Under the pieces are notes generated by a model. That model was given only the letters and a program-made list of their open reading frames with translations. It ran no database searches and had not been told where the DNA came from. Below are positions 22,402-32,716 of a stretch of 64,000 nt of DNA, in pieces. How positions within the stretch are numbered: position 1 is the stretch's first letter; the number at the start of each line of letters is the position of its first letter. Location of the stretch: assembly GCA_021432605.1 (NCBI GenBank), contig MU271143.1, positions 2,923,277-2,987,276 of the forward strand. The letters are read 5' to 3'. Made by a program: the position numbers and the translations under genes. The DNA comes from Coniochaeta sp. PMI_546 (lineage: Eukaryota > Ascomycota > Sordariomycetes > Coniochaetales > Coniochaetaceae).

Positions 22402-23003
22402 ATGGCATCCCAGAAACGGATCCAAAAGGTGGGTTTTCCATATCCCATTTCGTGTTCCTTGTCTTCTTATCTAGGGTATCTCTCCTCCCACGGTCACATG
22501 TACCAACTGACTCCCCGTGACAGGAATTGGCCGAATGCACAAAATCCCCTCCCCAAGGCATGACCGTCACCCTCGCCTCCGAGTCCAACCTACACAAGTG
22601 GCACGTCACCCTCCAAGGACCCCCCAACTCCCCCTACGCAGGCGGCACCTTCGGCCTCATCGTCTCCCTCCCTGTCGAGTACCCCTTCAAGGCCCCCACC
22701 GTCACATTCTCCACTCGCATCTACCACCCCAATGTCACAAATGACAGCCAAGGCAGTATCTGCCTCGGCGTCCTGAAGGCGGAGAACTGGAAGCCCGCGA
22801 GCAAGTTGCTGGGTGTACTAGAGGCCGTGAGAGGGCTACTCGTGGAACCGATGCCGGACGACCCGCTCGAGGCGCGCATCGCGGAGGAATATAAGAACGA
22901 TAGGAAGGAGTTCGAGAAAAACGCCAAGGCCTACGTGGCTCGATATGCTAAAGGGCAACCCAAGTTTGAGGAGCCAACTGCGGCTGGTGATGCTAAGTCG
23001 TAG
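22402..23003 (+). CDS. Ubiquitin-conjugating enzyme E2
   Basis: Exon 1 (22402-22428) codes nine residues; a 95-nt intron separates it from 22524-23003. The 168-residue product has the full UBC fold: helix 1 QKRIQKELAEC, the NSPYAGGTFGLIV sheet, YPFKAPTV, then YHPNVTNDSQGSICLGVL with catalytic Cys89 and the HPN motif at 77-79. The end of the core reads PDDPLEARIAEEYKNDR. It is nearest in look to the Ubc4/Ubc5 type but has a Gly after the Cys-Leu and a 20-residue tail beyond the core, so I do not assign an exact orthologue. It charges ubiquitin (or possibly a ubiquitin-like protein) from E1 and passes it to E3-bound substrates. It faces the TBC gene tail to tail. Confidence 0.92.
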
Positions 23004-23844
23004 GAGGCACTGCTCGAGGAGCACGCTCACTGAAAGAACAGGGCAACGGGGTTTGTGGGGAACTAAGAGGTTAGGGACTTGTAGAATGGTTCAGGCGAAA
23101 CCTTGCGAGGATTGACCTTACAGACTGGTTCTCAGACGGACAAATAAATGCACAGATGGAAAGACGGATCGACGGATCTGGAAAGATGGACAAGGAGAAA
23201 TAGACGCGGTACAGGGCTCTGCGTGACAGCTGGGGTTGCAGCAGCATCGGAAGTACTTCTTCATTCTTGATATTGAGGGAGCTATGTGAAGCATAAGCTG
23301 CGTTAGGTATCCTATCAAGATACGGTGCCTTGACAATACAACATGAGATATCTCAATTTGCAATCCCAGCCCTTCTTGACCGTGAAAGGATGGCTCTTGA
23401 TGGTTCGTTTTCATTACTGCTCAGCCAAGCCTTCACTGTGTGGCTAGACATGTCCTGCCAGCCATGCCATGCTCTCTAATCTATATACATGAATCCGCCA
23501 TCTACCCGATATCCCGCAAAACCTTTTCAGTTACATGGAGCGCCATCGTCCTTTTCTTTTTACATGCAAAGCCCCGGCCGCTCTCTCGTGATATCGCCCA
23601 TTTCCTGTGATGCAACAACAAACATAAACATTATAGCCGGACACAGCTCGATGCGTTCCGGTGCCCGAAACCCCAGGGGAAACAAGTCTACCAGTATAGT
23701 AAACGGGCATTTTTGTGCTGTGAAAAACCTTCGAGTACATAGGAAAATGTCCGGATGGACAATCGGAACACTACGCTGTATCGCGCAGCAAGTGGTTGGT
23801 GATCATGATGGCATCAAACAAGGATAGGGCTCAAGGTTTCTGCC
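23004..23844. other. Convergent 3' region UBC / TBC gene
   Basis: 840 bp between two stop codons with a purine-rich part near 23140-23200. Nothing beyond probable 3' UTRs is seen. Confidence 0.5.
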
Positions 23845-26800
23845 CTACAGAACATCCTCGGCCCTGGCCCTCTCCTTGTCCTTGCGTCTTCCGAACAGCG
23901 TCCCCTTCCGACGGACCTCGATATCATCGGGGTGGTCGGTCATATCAGCGGCCAAGTCCAGACCCGCCGCAGCTCGTCCGGACGAACCACCCTTCGTTGC
24001 AGGTGTTTGTGCTGCACCATTATTGGCCTCCTGCGTCGCTTTCCACATCTGGATTGCATCTCGGCGCTCTTGCCTCTTCTCCTCAACCAGGTCCTGGCTG
24101 AGATGCTTGAAGTTGTTTCTCTTTTTGTAGCACGCCTGTAGAAGGGCGTTGCAGTCCAGCATACGGCGCGGTAGGGTCTGCACTACTCCAAACATCTCCA
24201 TCGGATCGGCGACAGCTTTGATCTCTGCTTCGCCTGCTTTGAAAATGGTCAGAGCAATGCGGAACAGCGTCCGGGAGCCCTCGTAGAAAAAGATATCCCA
24301 AACCCGCAGCACCGTCTCTATCGGCAGAGTGCCAATAAAGCATGACATAAACCAGGCCGTCATGCACAGGGTTATTGCTGGAAGACGATTTGGGTCAGAG
24401 GGGCCGTTCTTGCCTCCAGGGTTCGATATGTCCCTGAAGCGCTTGGTTTTCGATTTCTTCGGGCCAGGTGTGGCCATTTCAGAGTCGTCTCCGCCTATCT
24501 GCTTCCAGACACTCGGAAGTGCGTCCTTCAAAGTGGCCATGAGGACGCCTAGGTCCACTTTTGAGCCCTCGAGGCTCATCTCATGAGTCCCGGGAAGATA
24601 AACTCGCGTGATGACATTGAGAAGCCAGAAAGCATGCTCCTCGCTCTCGACGAACAGTAGCAAAAGTCCAGCCAGGAAGTTGAGTGATTGACAATACCCG
24701 ATCCGAGGGTTGTAGAGGGCAAACGCATGGAGTACACGTCGTAGTGACGATATGATCTCAGGTTCTGTTACACGTTCCGCTCCTGGGGCGTCTTCTCCTG
24801 GGTTTGTCAACGTCGCCTGACTGTCCTCCGTGCCGACAGGCGATGCAGCCTGCCGCGAGGGATTTGTGGCCCGCGAAGGCCTGAAACGCACATTATCTGG
24901 GAATGTGCGATGAAGATCCTTCTCGATGTCTTCAACTATAATCGGCTTCAGCTCACACCTGCCCGCCATAGCCTTTCCGGCTCCGAATGGCTCCAGGCCC
25001 GCCCTTCGCACCATCTCGTCGTAGACCCCGGGATGTTTGGCGAGGATCTTCGGTCCGCCGGCATAATAGAACCAGGCTGCTCCCCTCCAGTCCGGCGGAA
25101 TGCCCTTCCGCACGAATCGTTTTGTCTTCGCGCTGCGTTGCGGGAAACGTTCCGGATTCTCAGTCATCAACGAGTTGTCCTTAAGATACTGCACCCACTT
25201 CTTCCGCCTTCGGGCCAAGTAATCGGTGTAGGATACATCCCACTTGTCGTATTGCTCACGGGTGATATACTGGTTAGCCTTGCGAAACCCGTACCTGTCG
25301 CGAGAGGAAGGATCTTCTTCGGGCTCTTGAGCAAGTAGGGAGACGGATACCGGAGTGGGCGCGCGTGACGATGATCGAGACTCCAGGATTTGAGGGATCG
25401 GACCCGAGATATCAATGTGGTGCGGCCGAACGCCAGACTCGACTTGTACTTGGCCGGCCGATGCCGTCGGTCCATCTTTGACTAGAGTGCTCGCAGAGTT
25501 GTGCGGTGGCCCGAATGAACCATCCGCGTCGTCGTTGGTCACCGCCCGAATACCAAATTCCTGGCTAGATAGTCCAAAGGTGATGTCTTTTGGAAGTGAG
25601 CTGTGCAGACCAGAGTTTCGGAAAATAGCGGCCGAGTCTCTCGCAATGACCGGTTCGGATGGTGGAAATAGCGAAGATCCCGGGATAGGCAGAGGCTCAC
25701 TCGTGGCCTCCAATAACTGGTCCATCAACTTGCCTGCACCAGAAGCTCCGACTGGTGTCTGAGCATTGGTATCATCTTCTTGAGATAGTGCTCGTCCAGG
25801 ACCAAAATCCTGCCCATCATTATCGCCATCTTCGGATCCTTCCTTATCGAAAGCCCCACTGTCCTCCTCGTCGGAATCATCATGAAACCCATTTTCGTAC
25901 ATACCCATCACGTCTTCGACACTGAGGCCATCCTCTTCGGCGACGCTTACCCTCGCATAACCATCAATAATCAGGGATCCCGTTATGCTGCTCGCTTTGG
26001 TCAGAACGCTGCTACGCTCCGTCCCGTTGACTGTGAACACAGTGCCAAGTGCGGTTGAGGCAGTCAATTGGGATCGGAAGCTCGAGCGGAGCTCCTCGTT
26101 TCCAGCTGCAACCCATGGCGGAGGTTCTCTAGTGTTCGAGGCTGTGCCGCTCTCGTTGTATGTTAAAGGCGACCTGGTCATACTTGACGGAGGGGCGGCA
26201 CGTCTGATGGAAGCGGTACGGGATGTGCCACCAAGCTGATCACTAGATGGATGATGTGGAAGCGACGCGTGTGTGTTGGTAGATCTGGCTGAAGAGGTAG
26301 AGTAACCTCGACCGCGATGCCATCCGTTGTGTTGTACAGTAGGGTTGAGCGAAGCATTACCCGAGTGTTGGTCGGGGAGAACGAAGTCGCTCGTTTCTGG
26401 CAGGTTTCCTGTCCGTTGCCTCGGGACCAGCAGATCGCTGCCGGCCTGTCTAATGCTGGGTTTTCGAGGTCGTGAGAAGTTCTCCACTGCGGCCACGCCG
26501 TCCCTCGCAGGGGAATTGTCCGTTTGGAATGACTTGGTAGTCGACGAAGATGGTGTGAGAGGTCGGTAATAAGCTCCTCCGTTTGATTCCAGCAGAGAAA
26601 AGTTTCGTATGGAAGGGCTCAAGGGAACTGGCCCATGCTGGTCGCTAGAGAATGAACGAGAAGACGGACCGGGGAAAGCAGGCGTTTGATTTCTGGATCC
26701 CCTAGGCATCCTGGTGTTGCTCTCGATAGAGGTGGTCCGATCGCTGACGCTAGAGGCAGGGTCATATTTGACCGGAAGATTGCCGTGAAAAAGCGAGTCC

Positions 26801-27183
26801 CATCGGGGAGATATAGGGGAGATAGGGACGGGAGGTAGTTGAGGAATCGACGGACACATTGAAGGAGAGGTCGCTGGATGTGGCAACTCGTCGAAGGCAT
26901 CGTAGAAGTCCGGGTCGTCGCCGTGCTGCTCTGAAGCGCTGGTTGCGCTGTCGAAAGTGCCGTCGCTTGATGGTGCGCCAGGCCCAGGTTTCATCTCGGT
27001 CCCTGCCTGGGATTGGATCTCAGGTCCGTGGCCCGCATATTGGCCAAAGTCGCGGAATTTCATGCTGCGCTGGCGCTTAAGGGCGGTCTGGTCAACATTG
27101 GCACCGAGTATGTTGTGTGAAGGCGTGTCGAGCAATGTCGGGGTAGGTGAAGTTGAGGAGACAACCTGTTGAGGAAATGCCAT
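23845..27183 (-). CDS. TBC-domain Rab GTPase-activating protein (Msb3/Msb4-like)
   Basis: One exon, 1112 residues. The first ~600 residues are Ser/Pro/Asn-rich and probably disordered, apart from an acidic segment near 435-465. At about 640 the stretch DRYGFRKANQYITREQYDKW and RRRKKWVQYL resembles the segment before the catalytic domain in yeast Msb3/Msb4. The TBC domain spans about 694-990: GIPPDWRGAAWFYYAG, the arginine finger IEKDLHR near 754, the glutamine finger motif GYCQSLNFLAG near 829, and WFMSCFIGTLP with VWDIFFYEG. Both catalytic fingers are intact, so it should be an active GAP. Msb3/Msb4 act on Sec4 and Vps21 in exocytosis and endosomal traffic and work with Cdc42 polarity, which bem1 nearby also serves. 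The subfamily call is less certain than TBC itself. Confidence 0.9.
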   Translation of the reverse strand: MAFPQQVVSSTSPTPTLLDTPSHNILGANVDQTALKRQRSMKFRDFGQYAGHGPEIQSQAGTEMKPGPGAPSSDGTFDSATSASEQHGDDPDFYDAFDELPHPATSPSMCPSIPQLPPVPISPISPRWDSLFHGNLPVKYDPASSVSDRTTSIESNTRMPRGSRNQTPAFPGPSSRSFSSDQHGPVPLSPSIRNFSLLESNGGAYYRPLTPSSSTTKSFQTDNSPARDGVAAVENFSRPRKPSIRQAGSDLLVPRQRTGNLPETSDFVLPDQHSGNASLNPTVQHNGWHRGRGYSTSSARSTNTHASLPHHPSSDQLGGTSRTASIRRAAPPSSMTRSPLTYNESGTASNTREPPPWVAAGNEELRSSFRSQLTASTALGTVFTVNGTERSSVLTKASSITGSLIIDGYARVSVAEEDGLSVEDVMGMYENGFHDDSDEEDSGAFDKEGSEDGDNDGQDFGPGRALSQEDDTNAQTPVGASGAGKLMDQLLEATSEPLPIPGSSLFPPSEPVIARDSAAIFRNSGLHSSLPKDITFGLSSQEFGIRAVTNDDADGSFGPPHNSASTLVKDGPTASAGQVQVESGVRPHHIDISGPIPQILESRSSSRAPTPVSVSLLAQEPEEDPSSRDRYGFRKANQYITREQYDKWDVSYTDYLARRRKKWVQYLKDNSLMTENPERFPQRSAKTKRFVRKGIPPDWRGAAWFYYAGGPKILAKHPGVYDEMVRRAGLEPFGAGKAMAGRCELKPIIVEDIEKDLHRTFPDNVRFRPSRATNPSRQAASPVGTEDSQATLTNPGEDAPGAERVTEPEIISSLRRVLHAFALYNPRIGYCQSLNFLAGLLLLFVESEEHAFWLLNVITRVYLPGTHEMSLEGSKVDLGVLMATLKDALPSVWKQIGGDDSEMATPGPKKSKTKRFRDISNPGGKNGPSDPNRLPAITLCMTAWFMSCFIGTLPIETVLRVWDIFFYEGSRTLFRIALTIFKAGEAEIKAVADPMEMFGVVQTLPRRMLDCNALLQACYKKRNNFKHLSQDLVEEKRQERRDAIQMWKATQEANNGAAQTPATKGGSSGRAAAGLDLAADMTDHPDDIEVRRKGTLFGRRKDKERARAEDVL

Positions 27184-29420
27184 ATTTTACTGTCATGTCA
27201 TTTGAATGTCGCAGCGGCCCACAAGAGCCTACTGTGGTACTGATTTGTGGTGTAACTTTAGCCGATTTTAGTACGCGACGAACGTGGAGTTCCGAGCCAG
27301 GGTGGTGCCTTGAATGCTGACCTTTACTGCATAGTAAATCACTAGACCGGGATGTAAGGGATCGGGCTGGCTTTCCCAACGTGTCAAGCTCCGGGGACGA
27401 ATTGACGGAAAGCCTGGTTGCGCCTCGCAATAGCAATATAAAACCGTGTTGATGTGCTTCTACCGGCTTATTCCACAGGGGTCAGTGCTGCATCAGGAGC
27501 ACAGTTGATCCCCCTCTGTTCGCTGAGTGGTTTGCTGTCTATTTGTCCTTCCCACAGACGTGTAGCAATGGTAGTAAACGGGAGCACACGACTTTGGCTT
27601 CAAAGGACCGGCAGTTGATTTAACGTCTGACTATTTCTGATCAGTGACCACCTCAAGAACCACGGCCCGCTACCCCACTTGCAAGGGAAATTTGATGACA
27701 AGAGTCGAGACTACTAACTAGTAGTTACCTACCTAGTGGGCAACGAGGTCGATATCTTGAGAAGCACGGGGATGTTCAGGGGACTTCAGACATGAACCAG
27801 ATCAGGTACAGATATGATTCAAGAAAGTTAAAACAAACAACCGCTTGACCAGACGTAAGGACAGGAACTGGACGACAATCCCAAGTCTGGAGTCGGAATG
27901 ATCAAGCGCTCTTAAAGGGGAAACAGAGCTCAGCTCGCACAATGCACAGCAGAGGGCACAATTACTTATGGTCAAGCAGGATCTCGGGTCTTTACGAAAA
28001 CCATAAGACCCGGAAACTGTCACGACTGTCGCCTCTAGCCGAGTTCACAGTATGAAAGTAAACATGCCCGGTACAGCTTGTCGCGAACTTCTCACGTTCG
28101 ACAACTCTGGTTAGAAGCGTAATCTGGCGGATGGAGATCCGGTTACCGCAGACTCGGACGGCAAGGGGGCTTTGAGCTTCTGGTACCTGGAGCTAGTCCA
28201 CAGCGGGCAGTGATCGCCTAATTAGCGGCCACCCGCAAAATCCCACTGTTCCATTCCTGAGTCCTGCTAGTGTACACCACAGCAGGTGTACGCAGGACAG
28301 ATGTTTACATCTACACTGTACTATGATACCTCTTTCTCCCCGTGTGCGCGAGGAGAATCGGAACCAGACAGATGCATGTCTCAGACAGGAGTTTACACGT
28401 GTACCTCGAAACCATACCTGAGAGGAGATTGGAATCCAGATCAGTTGATCACTGCGGAGCGAAATATCAGTCCACCCTTGATGATGACAGGGGTCAGCGC
28501 ACCGCGAACTTGCGATCGTGCTGCCTTTGAAGGTCGAGACTGACAAAAACATGGATGGATTCCTTGGGCTGAAAGCACTTCAAACTGGACAATTTCAGCC
28601 GTTCCCGACCTCCGGCCCTAGTAGACTGATATGTGCGAGTGATTACGTTCGCGACGAAGAAAACTCAGATCCACCCAGGCCGCCTCCGGCCGCGGTGAAA
28701 CTTTACACCGAGAGTTCTATTCACGTGACTGCCAGGGAATGACGTTTTTCGCAAGCTTTCGTGCACGTCATCTCGAACCAACCAAAACGGCTTGGTTGCT
28801 TAATGGTTGGAGAATCTCCGCTTTCTGTTGGGGCTTAGCCAATTAGGTACTCGCCAGTCGTTTGCCTGCTCGCAAGGTACGTGTGTACGTACCCAAAGGT
28901 CTGAGCTTCCGCAACTCTCAGGCGCAACGAAGGTATCGAACGTCAGAGGCAGGATACCTTATCCCTGCGGCCCAGCCACCAAATCCGGGTGGCCCCACCC
29001 GCCTTGCACTTCGAGGTGAGCTTCCGTTGTCCATCGATGGTTGCAGGACGGATGCCCCTCGCTGATTCGCATTGATACCAAAAATGGATGCCTCAGGTCC
29101 TGCCGTCCCCCTCACTCTGGCTCTGGTGCAAAGCAAGGCCCGCGACAGCAAGCAGCTGGAGCTTCCCCCTTCCTTTTCCCGCTCTCCTGCTCTCCCGCCT
29201 TTTGCTTGCTGACCTCCCGCCCCCTCTGTCCCACTGCTACGTACCTTTTTGCTCGAGCTCTCTGCCTTTCCAGTACCACCACCCCCCAAATCTCTCCCAT
29301 CCCGTCAGCCTTCCCTCTTCTTTCCCCTTTGCTTCCCTCCCAAGCTCCCTGTCGTCCCATTCCAACTACGCCTTCTTACTACCGAGTTAGACCAATTGAC
29401 ATCCCCTGAGCTCTATCAAC
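27184..29420. promoter_or_regulatory. Divergent interval TBC gene / acidic-protein gene
   Basis: 2.2 kb. Short frames on both strands have no recognisable motif. GGTAC-core motifs occur near 28846 and 28876-28892. From about 29150 to 29390 the + strand is strongly pyrimidine-rich, the probable leader of the acidic-protein gene. No RNA gene found. Confidence 0.45.
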
Positions 29421-30219
29421 ATGTCTAGCCGCAAGAGGAAGCAAGAGGAGGAGCTTGTCGCCCTCCCAAGCGACGAAGAAGAGGAAGAAGAGGAGTAAGT
29501 TTTGCGTGCTCTCCACCATACCCCGGAGACGGACCACACCGGTCTCCGACGTCTCTAGGTGGCCAAACGACGTCACAGAAGCTATCTGGACCTTTGCAAT
29601 GATATGCCTTGCGCTGCGGCTCAAAGCTTGACATCTTGTGTCGCGGATCGCCCTTTTTCAGATCTACCACTGGGCCAAAGTCCAATAGCGTGGACAGCAC
29701 TAACAAGGGCATCTATAGGTACCAAAGCTCTGAAGGCGATGAGGATGAAGTAGATGAGGATGATGAAAGTGAGGAGTACGAGGAGGAGGGTGACGAGGGA
29801 GCGGACGGAGAGGAGGAAGAGAAGCCCGTCGCTGGTAAGCAGTTACCTACCTTAGATGCTCCTCCACTTGGTCGTCGGCATCGGCGTCACGTTTGTCTTT
29901 TTGCGTCGTTGACACCAATGGCATGAGTTCGGCTGGCGATGGCTGACCCTATCTTGCAGCACCACCAAAGAAAAAGCAAAAGACCGCCCCTGCTGCAACT
30001 ACCAATGGAAAGCAGAATGGCAATGAGAATGGAGAGGGAGAGGAGGAGGAAGAGGAGGTCGACGAAGATGATCTTCCCGAGGATGAGGAAGAGGGCGATG
30101 AGGAGGAAGGTACCGACGACCTGCCGGCTAAGGACAAGCTGAAGGCCTCTGGTGCCCCTGCCGAAGAAGAGGGCGAAGACGAGGGGGTCGCTGCCGGTGG
30201 GGATGACGAGGAGGACTAA
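29421..30219 (+). CDS. Small highly acidic nuclear-type protein
   Basis: Three exons, 29421-29494, 29719-29834 and 29960-30219, with introns of 224 and 125 nt; the phases (2 and 1) agree and the joined product is 149 residues. It begins SSRKRKQEEELVALPSDEEEEEE, continues with another long Glu/Asp run, then a bipartite-looking basic patch PPKKKQK near residue 66, and ends in alternating acidic tracts. The layout (short basic signals between acidic tracts) is that of histone chaperones, nucleolar proteins and some chromatin remodeller subunits, but low complexity makes family assignment unsafe. I did not find the Chz1 motif. The exon joins rest on frame and splice consensus; the first intron is long for this window. 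Confidence 0.7.
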
Positions 30220-31278
30220 ACTTCAGACTTCGCCCAACGCAGCGCTTGTGCCGTCATGTCTGAAATCTACTTCGTCGCTGGTTAGCAAACGTTTGGTCAT
30301 ATAGCGGAGCACACAATGCGGATTTCGTGACTTAACAATAGAACTCGTCGTTGTCTATCAGCAGTTGATGTCCCCTGCTAGTGAACTGTAGTGTAAGTGG
30401 GAGCACGATGGCCGTCAGAATTCGGTCCCTTATGTATAAGTCCACCTGCACTTATTGCTGCCCAACCAAAGTCCGGCCCAATGCTGCATAACCGTCAAAA
30501 GAAGAGCCGCGAAGGTGGCCATAAAGCGACCACGCTTGAATCAAATGAAGCATGGTCGTTCGGTTGGCTGGAAAACAAATCAATTGGCGAGCACTTGCAT
30601 ACTCTATCGAGGCGGACTTGTCCGCGATCTTCTACTCAACGCCGCCTGTGACTCTCGACTACCAATGGACACGAGCATGAACGAAACGGGCGCACGGCCT
30701 TTTGATCAAATTCAAATAACTTAATGGACGTTTTGAGCAGCATCGTCAGCAGTTAAAGATGTCAGAATCGATTCATAGGGTTACAAGAACAAGAACCAGA
30801 CGCACACTCTACTGGAGGTAAATTCCCTCTTGTTCCTTAACATGGTACTCTGTAGTAGGTCGCACGTAGGCACCCAGGCCATAGATTTTGAACAAAATAC
30901 ACTATGAACCTAAAGAGGCGTACCAAAGCTGAAACCACCAAATGTGGACCACGAGCTCGCTGCTTGACAGCGACCGCATGGTCCAGATACAGAGCCGATT
31001 GGCCTTTCTACCTTCAGTAGACAACAGCCAAAATAGAGCCCGATATCGATCAATCGAGAGATACCAAAGCACCATACGATCAACGGACAGCAGTCAACAT
31101 CGCCATGGTGACGCACGGCCTTCTCCCAGTGGCGCTCAGCCATAGATCCCCATCGCCTTATATCCAGTAAGTACTTTCCAAGCCTTGTCATCATGACATT
31201 AGGCCAACCCAAGCCATATTTCCTCAAGAAGTTTTCTCTAGCGAAGGCGCCCCCTATTAGTTAATTAAGTATCGGCTC
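30220..31278. other. Convergent 3' region acidic-protein gene / bHLH gene
   Basis: 1.06 kb between stop codons. Rather AT-richer than its flanks, with no convincing frame. Confidence 0.45.
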
Positions 31279-32716
31279 CTAGGCAGCAAGAGCGGCCCTC
31301 GCTATCACCCCCTTCGCGACCGCGTCCCTCGCAACACCAACATTAGCGGCCAAATCCATCCTCTCGCTCTGCAACCGATCGCACTCCCTCTCCAGCGTCA
31401 CGATGCGCTGCCTCGCCATGTCCAGCACCTCCGCCTTGCTGAGCCGGCGGTCATCGCTCTCGATGCCGGCAACCGAGCCCTTCGCGTCCCTCGGCTTCGC
31501 CTTGGCCGCCCCGCTCCCCGGAAACCCGCGGCTTCCGTCCGCCGGTAGAACGGCGAGCAGGGACTCGAACTGCTGATTCAGCCGGTTGCGGTACTGCTTC
31601 TCCACCAGGTTGTGGCTGTGCCGCGCCCGTCGCTCGTCCGGCGTGAGAAGGTCGTCTTCGTCCCTGTCTTCTGCGCCTGGGGACGAGCGGCTGTCTTTGC
31701 ACTCCTGCTTCGGTTTGCGGGAGGCCGTCCGGAGCTGGGCCTTGTGGCTGCCGCCGTTCCCGCTCCGGGAGGAGGCGGTGGATGAGGACGAGGACCGGGG
31801 TTTCTCGCCGGGCCTTTTGCCAAGCTTGGCTTTGCCGTCGACCTTGACCTTGGTAGGCTTGGAAGGACCCGGCGGGCGGGTCTCCCTAGATCTCGTCGCT
31901 GGTCCCGCAGTCGGCAGGGCTGCGATGCTGGTGCTGACGGCCTGGGAGCAGCTGCGCTTCGATGGTCCCTTGGACCCGGATATGCTCCGCTTTCTGTCAG
32001 CTTGGGCTGAAGGCACCACCTTGGACAAGGACGAGACTAGGTCCGGGACGCGATTGGCATCCGTGTCGGCCCCTAAGTAGTTGAAGTCAGTGACGGGGGA
32101 GTCAGTCGACGTGTTTGCGGTCGAGACGCTGTCGTTTCTGGCCCAGCCCGTGTCCAGATTCTCCGGGGTGAGATAGCTGGATGGAGCCGCGGTGGAGCCC
32201 TGCAGAGTGTAGGCGTCGTACGATGAGCTGTACATACCCTCTGGAGACAGGTCCAACGGGTAATTGCAGTCTGTGGTCATCCAGGGCGGCGAGAAGCTGT
32301 CGAAGGCCGGTAACCTGCCGTACTCCTCGGCTGGGTCGACTGGAGTCATTGGCAGGAGAGAGCTTGAGTACTGCTAGTCGGCGTGGCACGTTAGTTATGA
32401 GTCGGAAAGGTGATTGATGAGTGACGACCCGACTCGACGATGCATGGTCATGGGCGGAGCATGATAGACTTCGTTCTCTCACTCATCGTCGTTCTGGGAG
32501 GAGAGAGCCACATGAGTGGGCGCGCCCGAGATGTCGAGTTGCACGGCCCGCCGTGAAATGAAATCTATAACGCCTCGACGCTCAACTCACTCGCATTCCT
32601 CGAGAATAATGGGAGGCGGAGAGGCTGGAAGCCGGTATAGAAACGTCTGTGTATCTTACCTCGTTCGAGTCCATGTCCTCATTAGTGAAAAACATTAGTG
32701 GTTGATCGGCGGCCAT
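31279..32716 (-). CDS. bHLH transcription factor, SREBP class without membrane anchor
   Basis: Two exons: 32660-32716 (19 codons) and 31279-32370, joined in phase 0 across a 289-nt intron with a CTAAC branch site; 382 residues. Basic region and helix 1 lie at 266-290 (RRARHSHNLVEKQYRNRLNQQF); the Tyr after EKQ in place of Arg is the hallmark of SREBP-type bHLH domains. Helix 2 is RLSKAEVLDMARQRIVTLE (327-345) followed by a leucine-zipper-like end. The segment before is Ser/Lys-rich. No transmembrane segment follows, so it is like the soluble fungal SrbB/SAH-2/Tye7 group rather than the cleaved SrbA/Sre1. Those regulators control hypoxia, sterol, glycolytic or heme genes through E-box or SRE sites. 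The loop is long (about 30 residues) and Gly/Lys-rich. Confidence 0.85.
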
